From NCBI RefSeq assembly GCF_019175385.1, contig NC_083341.1, forward strand, positions 20,902,203-20,966,202: 64,000 nt of DNA, in the 5' to 3' direction. Below the pieces are notes generated by a model that saw only the letters and a program-made list of their open reading frames with translations, had not been told where the DNA came from and made no database searches. Below are positions 55,346-64,000 of this stretch, piece after piece. The position numbers were made by a program, and so were the translations under genes. The first letter of the stretch is position 1; every line of letters begins with the position of its first letter. The stretch is from Lycium barbarum (taxonomy: Eukaryota; Streptophyta; Magnoliopsida; Solanales; Solanaceae).

Positions 55346-57643
55346 GAAGGCAAAGCAGTCAAAGTAAAGGCTAAACAAATAACACAGAGCAGAGTGCAGA
55401 TTCCAGTTTGAACCACTAGACACTTCAAGACATGAAGATTGAGCAAATCATCTAGACGTGTAAAATGCAAAGGAAATAGTAGATTAGATGATCATCCAGT
55501 GATACAGAATCATGTGCTTACAGAATTACTCCCATGACACCCTTAATACACTTTAACATAGATAAATACTCTCACAAGAGGTCAAACCACCAATAATGGC
55601 ATACAGGGTCTCATGATATTCAGACAGCAAATGTAATCAGACAAAGGGGTATGATAACAACAAACAACTATGGAGACTCCAACATAGCCCATATAACCTT
55701 TCAGCAAATAGGGGCATTTAACATTCAAAGGTCTATATTACATCTATCCCTTTTAGTCCAGTTTTCACAGATTGTTTTCAAAGTTCAGATGCAGGACCAA
55801 CTCAAACAAACCGAATGTGAATATTTAAACCATCATTGTTTTAGCAGACCTATGGGACTTACAGGACATAGCCCTTGCACCTTAACTATTTCAAATCTCA
55901 ATTTCACCCAACATGTAGTGTGTATAGGTTTCAGGATAACTAAACATGTTTAAATTATTCCATACTGAGCAAAAATTAGTGCAAATCTTAAATTTACAAA
56001 GGCTTCCTTTAAAACACATCATGTCTTGCAAACAAACAATCAACAAACTTCATGCTATTCTCAGATCACTTAACAGGTGAATATACTCTATACTGAATAA
56101 TACACATTGCAATATGGATTACACAAACTGTCTATGGCACCTGTTACACTTAAAATAGGATAAGCAGGAATTCCACATGCTCTTTAAGCTAGATTAACAA
56201 CAAATTAGGGTCTAATTCCATTTAATAGAGACTCAGCCATCAGTAATAAACTAAAACTAATTCAAAGAGACTAACAGGGAACTAGACCTACAAATATAAC
56301 TAAACCGGATTAAATATGAACAAACATGTTACAACAAACAACATACCCCGGTGGAATCCCACAATGTGGGGTTTGGAAATATGAACAAACATGTGCAAAC
56401 TAGTAACTAATAAGCATGCTTAAGCAAGAACAATTATTAACACACATAAACAAAGGCTAAACTAGCAATTAATACTACATTTAGAACACACATGAGCAGG
56501 AAAGCAATTAATAAATGCGAAAATAACTAAAGGAAGGAGAGTCACCTTTTCCGAGTGCAGTGAACTGGGGTTGAATCTCGGATATACCCTCGAAACACTA
56601 CAACCTCCGAGTTTGCATGCACTCGGATTCGAAACAGTAACAGGGGCAAATTGAGAATAAAAAATGATTTAATATTTCGGATGAATATCCAGAAGCAGTG
56701 AGATTAATATTTTTTAGGGGGGATTGAGGCGGCTAAAAAGAACTCTTTAAATGACCTAGGAAGCGATTATTTATAGGAAAATCTCTAGGGTTTCTGGGGT
56801 TCAAAATTTGGGCAGGATTTCCTGGTCAAAATACTCCACTCCCATTCCAAATGTTCGGATTTTTGTGGAAATTTCAACCCCGATCAGAAAAGAAACAAGG
56901 AGACAAAAAAAACCATTAAAATTTCGTACCCGAAAATGAAAAGGAACTGATAAAGAAAACGATTTGAATTCACAAATAGACAAAACTCATTAAGGCTTCA
57001 GATCGTAAAGAAAAAAGAAAAAGAAAACAGAGAGGGGAAAACTCGCCTCTTCAACGTTGAACCCTGATGGAGCATTAATTTCTTTCCCAAATCGACCATG
57101 CATGGCCTGCGGGAGCAAAAGCTTCTGGTATTTTACCATTTTTGTTCTTGAAGAGAGAGAGAGGGGGAAGAGAAGAGAAAGAGCGGCGGATCTGATTCCT
57201 TAGGGTTTAGATCGATGAAATAAAAAGATTGGGCCGGGTCGGGTGTATGTTAGACGGGTATGGGCTAATCATTAATGGACTAGTCCGAAACACTTGTAAA
57301 TTGATTGGGACGGATAGGCCCAAAACTTGGCTGACGGAAGGCCTTTTTGGGCTAAAAATATTCGTTTCTTATACTGCTTTGGGCTTCTAAATTTAAAATA
57401 AAAGACCTATTTTAATTAACTACATATTAACGCGTGCTAAAATATTACCTAATATAAAGGTATATATTTATTAGTACTCAGATAAAAATAAAATTATATG
57501 ATATCGGAATAGTCGTGCGATAATATTTTTAAAAAATTTAACAGTAAGTAAATGCTATTGTTTAATTGCATAAAATAAATGCGATGTGTGTGTGTATAAG
57601 ACGGTAAATACAAAAAATGTAAAAAGTGATCACAATGCAAATA

Positions 57644-57702
<59 letters not shown>

Positions 57703-57837
57703 AAAAGCGACGGTATTAATAGAAAACTGATTAAAATTGTGGTAAAGTATAAATGACTATTCTTAAGCTATTAAAAATATTAGAAACGCAAATAAATATT
57801 TTGGAAAATAAGCGGGACAAAATTAGGTGTCAACAAT
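55346..57837 (-). mobile_element. Probable LTR of a Tat-lineage Ty3/gypsy element
   Basis: The right edge read on the minus strand is TGTTGACACCTAATTTTGTCCC, a typical Tat/Ogre-type LTR start (quoted here in two parts: TGTTGACACC then TAATTTTGTCCC). GGGCCGGGTCGGGT and GGGCTTTT-type blocks near 57230-57395 fit such U3 regions. The left edge and a target duplication could not be fixed. No reading frame of note. Confidence 0.5.
57647..57699. repeat. (TAA)n microsatellite
   Basis: About 17 TAA units inside the Tat-like LTR. Confidence 0.97.
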
Positions 57838-58520
57838 GTCGTAAACCGAATTAAATATAGTAACCAACTACTAATTATTTAATGAAACTAGTGCTGCGCG
57901 CCTGCACGTGCATTTCATTTTACTACTTTACATTTTGCTACTGAATGTAGGAAGATTCGAGGGAATTAAGTTCAGCATTTCATTGTGGAATTTACCTTGA
58001 AGGTCTACTCAATAGTCATATCTACCGTTTATATGAGAAGGATTCTTATCTTTTCTCTAGTAATTGTCTTATGATTATATCTCAGCAAATTGGTTAACTA
58101 TTTTTCTATTTCACAAATGGAACTTCATTTCTTTTTTTTCTTTGTGCGTCAGAAATAACTAAATAGTAGTATAGTAACTAAAACCACTTTGTCATAAATT
58201 GCTCTCATACGACAATCATTATGAAAGCACAACACACACGCAGAGGTGAATCTAGGATTTAAAGTTTATGGATTCTTATATCGACCTAAAGTTAATATTA
58301 TAATAATAATTGTGTTCACAATCAAATATCTATAGATATTCAGTAAATTCTCTAATATATAGCGTATTGACAAAAGCTACTTGATTCCTGTTAACTCGTA
58401 TACAGGCATCTAGATCTGTCCCTGGACATATGAGATCATCACTGAAGCAACCCAACATACTGGAACAAATAGTTCTTACGTATTTCATATCTTCCTATGC
58501 AAAAGTTTCAATCAGCGAGT
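57838..58520 (-). repeat. Second copy of the TIP upstream region
   Basis: 57838-58217 matches 41093-41480 at roughly nine in ten positions. It then continues with sequence that resembles 11490-11570 of unit 1 (ACTGAAGCAAC..CATACTGGAACAAATA). It is therefore the 5' flank of another TIP unit whose coding part is no longer next to it. No coding sequence. Confidence 0.7.
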
Positions 58521-58908
58521 TTAATCGCTTGAATGGCCATCCACGTTATTAAAATGATCAGTGAAATTATGTTTCACCTTTTTTATTTTTATTTTATACC
58601 AATAAATTACTGATATTTTACTCATTATCCCACAAAATAATCCTACATAAATAGCACTATAAAATAATATAATTTTAAAAACAAAATAAGCCATTACCCA
58701 GGGGATCCTGAGGTGTTGGGAGATTTGGCTTGACCCAACAATGTATATAGAAGATAAAAATGACAAAAAGAAACCGGGGGGGGGGGGGGGGGGGGGCGTA
58801 GACCTGGCCTTCCATATACACTCGACTATTATATAAAATAGTCTCCAAAAGGCTACTCATGGAAGACTAACATCTATACGACTTATTATACTTGCATTTG
58901 TCATTTGT
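58521..58908. other. Sequence without recognised gene, with a 21-base G run
   Basis: AT-rich flank containing G at 58776-58796. The G run lies close to the LINE 3' fragments but is not next to an LTR terminus. Confidence 0.6.
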
Positions 58909-59165
58909 CTAGTTGAAAGAAACCTTTAACTTCTTTAGGCAAGAGGAGAAAGGTTGCAGCTCTCTCTTGGCAAGAAATTCGGCCACATGATTTGCTTCCC
59001 TATAACAGTGGAATACATGGTATTGGCTTGGTTGATAAGTCACTTCTTTGATTATGTGTGTCATCTTCAAGTTGAGAGTATCCTTCTTTATGATCATATT
59101 AGTTACAATGGAGTCCAACTCTAGCCAAAAATTGCTGTATCCATGTTGGACTACCACTTAGCCCC
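58909..59165 (-). pseudogene. LINE RNase H C-terminal half (copy 3)
   Basis: Reads GYSNFWLELDSIVTNMIIKK, then HVFHCYREANHVAEFLAKRE, the second half of an RVT_3 RNase H (EANHVAE block). The first half is missing, so this is a truncated LINE 3' end. Confidence 0.82.
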
Positions 59166-59424
59166 AACCTTTGCTGCAATTGCTTAAGCTCACTATTGCT
59201 TTTACGCTTCTGGATTGAACATCGATAGAGAAGGGCATAGATTTATTTTTTATTGAACTTGCCCAGTTATCCTAGGCAATGTTGTATTAGCATTAGCAAA
59301 AGAGAGCAGGGCATAGACCATACCTCTCAGATACAACACAAGGGGGGATATATAATCACCCATAAACAGAAGGAGTTCCAACAAAAACTTACTCCAACTC
59401 CTTCTGCTACTAAGCTATTTACAA

Positions 59425-60003
59425 TCAACTGACAAAAAAATTAGCTTTATCATACCTAGTTCTAAAACTAGGGAGTTGCCATTTATCTAGATGATAGGGT
59501 CCCTTAGCATTTCTAGGAAGCTGCTGAAAATTGTTAAAGAGGGCAGAATGAGCAGTCTCTGAAGCCAACTTAGCTAAACAGTTTGCTACTTGGTTGCCTT
59601 CCCTCAAAATGTGACTGATATTGACATTACAATGCTCCATCATCTCGGAAGTCCTTTGTATGATCTGCTTGAGTTTGAGGTTGGAAGTATCCTTCTTGAT
59701 TAGCATATTAGCAATCAACATTGAGTCCAGTTCAAGAGCAAAATTAGTATACCCATTTTGAATGCACCATTACCCTCTAAACTCAGCTGCTAATGCTTCT
59801 GCAACATTGTTGTTGTCACACTGAACAAGAATAGAGAAAGCCACAATGATGTCACCATTACTGTCTCTAACTATCCCTCTAATGCCTGTTTTCCCACTCT
59901 CACTAACAAAACTTCCATCGGTATTGACTTTAATGCTGCTTTGTTGAGGTTTGCACCACTGAACCTGTTTTACATGCTTGATAGGTTTTAGCTTTTCAAC
60001 AAC
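59425..60003 (-). pseudogene. LINE RNase H domain (copy 2), nearly complete
   Basis: Reads IKVNTDGSFVSESGKTGIRG, IVRDSNGDIIVAFS and NNVAEALAAEFRG, a stop near 59770, then WCIQNGYTNFALELDS and ISHILREGNQVANCLAKLAS. Catalytic-type Asp and Glu residues are present, but the stop splits the domain. Confidence 0.87.
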
Positions 60004-60110
60004 TGCACATATCATAGATCATGTATCGATTGAAGTCTTTTATTACTCCTCTCATACCTGTCTTATCATTATCATACATGTAGCTACCATCAGTATTGAT
60101 TTTCATCATG
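60004..60110 (-). pseudogene. LINE RNase H N-terminal fragment (copy 4)
   Basis: Reads MMKINTDGSYMYDNDKTGMR then GVIKDFNRYM, the first third of an RNase H domain. It runs directly into copy 2 at about 60003, so one LINE end was inserted in or recombined with another. Confidence 0.75.
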
Positions 60111-60411
60111 TCCCTGGAAGGTTTGATCAACCACGATCGCGCAACAATATCTACGTGTGCTCCGCGAACACGATGGAGGGGCTGGCAGATGCGAAAAAGG
60201 TTGGGACTCTGGGAGATAAGCTCTCGAATTTGAGATACGAAAAATGTGAAGATTCGACCTAATATCAGGGTAACGATTCCTAACACTAATGTAGTAATTA
60301 TCCCTTAATTTCATAGAATTTGAACATGAGATCTTACAGATCAAGCGGTTTGAATTGGAGAATTTTGCGTTAGTCATGAAAATAAGAAATTATTGATTGA
60401 CCTAAAAAATG
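60111..60411. other. Unassigned sequence between LINE fragments
   Basis: About 300 bases with no repeat or domain that I recognise. It is the flank into which the LINE at 60412-64000 appears to have inserted. Confidence 0.5.
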
Positions 60412-60789
60412 TTTTTTTTTTTTTTTAATTTAAGCCATCACCATGGTTGTGATCCCAATGGTGTGGGGGTGTTAGGCTTGACCCCTACCATGTCTATTAA
60501 TCACAAAAAAGCTACATGTTAGAGGGGGACATGTACCAATACCTCTAACCAATGTCATCTGCACATCTATTCCACAAACAAGATAGAAAGGATTAAGCCT
60601 ATACATTATCCTTTCCTAGCAAAAATATATACTATCAACTTACAAAGAAATTACATTTGTCATATCTCCTCCTCATAGAAGGAAACCTCCATTTATCCAG
60701 TTGAATTAAACCTTTACCTTCCATTGGTAAATGTTGAAAGGAGGCATAGAAGGTTTCATTTCCACTGGTTGGCAAGTTTAGCAAGATAG

Positions 60790-61160
60790 TCAGCATGCAA
60801 TACCATTAGCCTCTCTGTAACAGTGGATAAAATCCAGAGTGTCATTTCCTCTTGTAGCTCTTTGAACCATGTTTTTCAGCTTCTTGTTAGTGGTGGTCTT
60901 CTTCATAAACATATCACTGATAATCTTTCCATTTCTATGATAATGTTGTTGAAGCCATTTTCCATACACCATTTGACTGCAAATTCAGCTGTTTTTGCTT
61001 CTGAGAAGTTGTTGTTGTAGCATTCTACTGGTTTGGAAAAAGCTTTACAAAAGTTTCCATCGCTATCTCTTATTATACCTCATATGCCAGCTTTGCCTCT
61101 ATCCTTGATATATCTCCCATCAACATTTAGCTTGTACACACCTTGCTCTGGAAACTCCAT
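60790..61160 (-). pseudogene. LINE RNase H domain (copy 1)
   Basis: Reads GVYKLNVDGRYIKDRGKAGI, a stop, then GIIRDSDGNFCKAFSKPVEC and, in the 60-codon part, KWLQQHYHRNGKIISDMFMK and LDFIHCYREANGIAC. It is the closest relative of the fragment split by element C (41478-41565 and 55015-55345). Confidence 0.85.
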
Positions 61161-61254
61161 CTAACTTGTGTAATATTGATAGCTGGCTGTAGTCTTTCAA
61201 TGTTCTAAAAATAAAAATAGGTCAATTTCCAGTAATAATGCAGCTAGGAAATAT

Positions 61255-61653
61255 CTAGTTCATGGCAGTTTTGATGTTCCATATAATATGGTATTCCATC
61301 TTCCTCTTGCTCATCTTTAATTGGTCACCATACTTGCAAGATGTCCACTGTCTCCATATTTCCCAACAGATAAATATTGGAGCCACTTGGATAATCAACT
61401 TGTGGACACTGTTATTAGCTTTGCGATTCCTCCAGTTCTGAATAGTTCTTTTAATATGGCCAGGCTGCTGGTTGATACCTAGAGGGCCTCCAATATATCT
61501 CCAAATATGCTTAGCAACTTCACCATGAGTAAAAGTGTGATTTATGTATTCCACCACAGGATTTGTACAGCAGAAGCAAACCCTCAATAGATGCCCAATA
61601 GCTTCATTGAATGACAACTTTCCATTATATAATCTCCATACTAAGAAAGACAT
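61255..61653 (-). pseudogene. LINE zf-RVT region
   Basis: Reads SFLVWRLYNGKLSFNEAI, CFCCTNPVVEYINHTFTHGE and APIFICWEIWRQW, the zinc-binding region downstream of LINE RT, with Cys and His in the usual order. Confidence 0.87.
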
Positions 61654-61700
61654 CTTGAAAGGTATGGATTTATGCCATATGTAACTTAAGAACTCATCTT

Positions 61701-62470
61701 TTAGTCTTTTGTTTCTAATAATATGCCAGGCAATTTTGTTAAGTAATTGCCATGATCAGTGCATTCCCAAATAGGATCATCCTCCTTATTTTCAGAGCCT
61801 GTCTCAATCTTCATAATATCATGGACAATATTAGTAGGCAATAGACATGATAAAGTCCTTTCATCCAACTTTATGTCAAGCATAAAATCTTTTACAGTTA
61901 AAGTAGCTAGTAAACCATCAAAATATATAGAAGGGACTAGAGCCAATGGACCATGGTCAGTCCATTTTTCCCACCAAAAATTACAATTGCCAGCATTGAT
62001 AGTCCATTTAATATGCTCTTCAGCTTTTGTTCTGGCCCAAATAGGATTTTTCAAGCCTTATGAGTTACCAAATATCCATTTCTTTTGAGTAATGTGTTTG
62101 TTAGCACCGTATTTCTTTTTCATAAAATCACCCCATAAGGAATGTTGAGTCCCGATTCTCCACCATCTTTTGATAGATAAAGTGTTGGAGATACCAAAGA
62201 GACTTCTGATCCCAACTCCACCTTCTTCTGGGTTAACATAAGTTTCCTAAGAGCTCCAGTGAAATTTCTTTTTTTCAGCAGATGACCCCCAATAAAATCT
62301 AGCCATATGTATCTCAATAATCTTGATGGTACCTTTGGGAGGATTAAGAGAAGAAAAAGTGTAAGTAGGCAGAGATTGGAGGACACTTTTGAACAAAACA
62401 GTTCTGCCACCAACAGTGAGCATTTTCCCTGCCAACCATTCATTCTCTTTGCAATTCTAGCCACCATTCC
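61701..62470 (-). pseudogene. LINE RT C-terminal region
   Basis: Segments in different frames: MVARIAKRMNGWQGKCSLL and GGRTVLFKSVLQSLPTYTFS (62247-62467), GVGIRSLFGISNT-like text near 62180, then ARTKAEEHIKWTINAGNCNF and WWEKWTDHGPLA (61701-62054). These are typical plant LINE blocks between RT and zf-RVT, broken by frameshifts. Confidence 0.83.
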
Positions 62471-62479
62471 ATCAAAGTA

Positions 62480-62764
62480 CTAAATTTTCTTTCTTCCAGA
62501 GTAAATTGGGCAGCCTAGATATGTAAAAGGGAAAGACTTCTCCATATAACAAGTGCATCGTATAAGTCTATTTATTATGTAAGGACTAGATTTAGCACCA
62601 GTAAGAAAAAAACCTTTACACTCATTAACATTCTGACCTGAAGCCTTTTCATAATATCTGATTTGTCTCATGATAAGATTCACAGATTTAGAATTTTCAC
62701 TAGTGAAGATGACAATGTCATCTGCATAGGCAAGATGATTGATCTGAGGGCCCCTCTTATTCAT
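62480..62764 (-). pseudogene. LINE reverse transcriptase catalytic segment
   Basis: Contains the RT active site AYADD in HLAYADDIVIFTSENSKS, followed by YEKASGQNVNECKG and FPFTYLGCPIYSGRKK, all standard for plant L1-type elements. Confidence 0.92.
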
Positions 62765-63159
62765 AGAGAAAGGAACAAAATTGTTGTTATTGAAAATATT
62801 ATTCAGAGACCTGGATAAGACCTCAGCTACTAAAATAAACCGGGCAGGAGAGACTGGATCACCTGTTTGAGACCTTGAGAAGAATGGAAGAATCCTTGTC
62901 TAGTTCCATTGATAAGAATGAAATACCATACATTAGAGACAATTCTGCTAATAATGTCAATCTAACCATCATTAAAACCAAATCTTTGCAGCACTTTAAA
63001 TAAAAAGGACCATGACAGGCTGTCATATGCCTTAACCATATATTACACCCTTGTTAGGCTTATTGATGTCATGCACAATTTCTTGAGCAAGTATGACATT
63101 CTCAGTGATAAGCCTCACGAAAACAAAACCACTCTGATTATCGAAGACCAGTTTAGGAA

Positions 63160-63417
63160 TCAAAGTACCAAGCTTGTTTGCCACAATCTTGGAAATAATT
63201 TTGTTGGTGAAGTTACTGAGGCTAATGGTCTGAATTCTTGAAAAGTGAAAGAGGATTCAACTTTTGGGATCAGAGCCAAGCAAGTATAAGTAAAAACATT
63301 TATCAAGTTTTTGCCACTAAAGAAGTCAAAAACAAATGCAATGATGTCAAGTTTAATGATATGCCAACAAGTTTGAAAAAATTTACCATTAAAACCATCC
63401 AACACTGCTCTCAACAT
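63160..63417 (-). pseudogene. LINE reverse transcriptase N-terminal segment
   Basis: Reads DGFNGKFFQTCWHIIKLDI, then LALIPKVESSFTFQEFRPLA, the plant LINE RT start (P-x2-FRPLA). A shift follows near the C-terminal end. Confidence 0.87.
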
Positions 63418-63540
63418 TCATACTAAAAACAACATTTTTAATCCCCTCCTCCGCTGGTATAGCAGTAAGATGCTCATTATCTTCATTATTTACCAGAGTA
63501 GGAATGCAACTAAGGATTTTGTGATCATTCTCCTGATGGT

Positions 63541-64000
63541 TTAGGTTGAAGAAGCTCTTGAAATGGATGATAGCAGCTCTAGAAATCTTCTCATTACCTT
63601 GAATCCAGTTTCCTCTCTTATTCTTGATTCTGTGTAAGTGCAGTCTTCTTCTCTATCTCTCAAAATAATATGAAAGTATCTAGAGTTGTAATCTTCCTCT
63701 TTGAACCATTTGGTCTGAGTTTTCTGCCTCAGTATATTATCTTGCAGCCCCAACCACCTGATATATTTTGCATAGCCTTTGTTGAGTTCTTCTTTGTCTT
63801 TGACCAATATTGTTCTGCAAATCCATCTCCTCTAAGATGAGCATTTTGGCCTCCCAACTGTTCACCTCATCATTGATGTCTCCAATGCTTTCTTTTGACC
63901 ACTGACTCAGTCTCTTAATTAACAGTTTCAATTTGGACTGCAGTTGCCACATAGGATTTTCTTTAATTCTAATCTTCCAAGTTTGTTGAACCACCTCCAA
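63541..64000 (-). pseudogene. LINE ORF2 linker before RT
   Basis: Two overlapping frames: WQLQSKLKLLIKRLSQWSK then GDINDEVNSWEAKMLILEE (63737-64000), and LQDNILRQKTQTKWFKEEDY then NSRYFHIILRDREE (63541-63807). This is the conserved region between endonuclease and RT; the frameshift lies near 63745-63800. The endonuclease is beyond the window. Confidence 0.85.

Larger units (their letters stand above)
60412..64000 (-). mobile_element. L1-type LINE, 3' part with poly(A), 5' end beyond window
   Basis: A run of 15 T at 60412-60426 marks the poly(A) end of a minus-strand LINE. Going upstream: 3' UTR, RNase H (60790-61160), zf-RVT (61255-61653), RT thumb and connection (61701-62470), RT catalytic part (62480-62764), RT N-terminal part (63160-63417) and the linker before RT (63541-64000). 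Frames are broken repeatedly, so the copy is inactive. Confidence 0.9.

Noticed and set aside
60090..60377. Minus-strand frame of 95 codons between LINE fragments
   Set aside because: Overlaps another frame over the same bases and matches no family I know; too short to support.

Overview
The window is plant nuclear DNA, most likely from a eudicot of the nightshade family (Solanaceae). This is inferred from AT-rich intergenic sequence, several Ty3/gypsy families with 2-3 kb LTRs, L1-type LINEs with a plant RNase H domain, a CACTA transposon and a plant tonoplast aquaporin. No bacterial or organellar gene organisation is present. No tRNA, rRNA or CRISPR was found. The species assignment is soft. 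Only one host gene is clearly intact: a tonoplast intrinsic protein (TIP aquaporin) of 267 aa at 12986-13789 on the minus strand. Everything else is transposon sequence, broken TIP copies, or spacer between TIP units. Layout, left to right. 1-1758 is the 5' part of a LINE on the minus strand, with a long open DUF4283/CCHC-knuckle frame that leaves the window. It sits inside element D (1759-8097, plus strand), a non-coding Ty3-like LTR element whose left LTR lies outside. 8098-8930 is a copia gag remnant interrupted by D. 8931-21347 is the TIP array: a diverged spacer, copy 1 (frameshifted), copy 2 (intact), copy 3 (3' part only), a solo LTR (16926-19477) in a spacer, a unit whose gene is deleted, and the 3' half of copy 5. 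21348-40434 is element A, a non-autonomous LTR element inserted in copy 5 with target duplication ACTAT. Nested in A's right LTR is element B (29314-38596, minus strand, target duplication ATCTC), a Ty3/gypsy chromovirus with a decayed gag-pol. 40435-41477 is the 5' half and upstream region of TIP copy 5. 41566-55014 is element C, another non-coding LTR element (minus strand, target duplication TAATC), inserted in a LINE RNase H fragment and itself carrying a 4,500-bp CACTA transposon (48977-53476, target duplication TAG). 55346-57837 resembles an LTR of the Tat lineage. 57838-58520 is a further copy of the TIP upstream region. 58909-64000 is a stack of LINE 3' ends. The most coherent biological story is a family of LTR elements. 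B carries the gag-pol protein domains. A, C and D carry none in about 4 kb of internal sequence that is purine-rich on the sense strand. All four share a perfect or near-perfect hairpin beside the polypurine tract and a conserved LTR module with a GTACTGACGTC core. A, B and C, where the 5' end is visible, share an initiator-Met-type primer site and a leader of about 190 nt. This is what a helper and its trans-mobilised partners would look like. Each nesting event that keeps both target duplications (A, B, C, the CACTA and the solo LTR) was placed to the base, so relative insertion order can be read directly. The B copy in this window can no longer supply protein (premature stops, a frameshift, lost zinc-binding histidines), so any helper activity would have to come from sister copies elsewhere.
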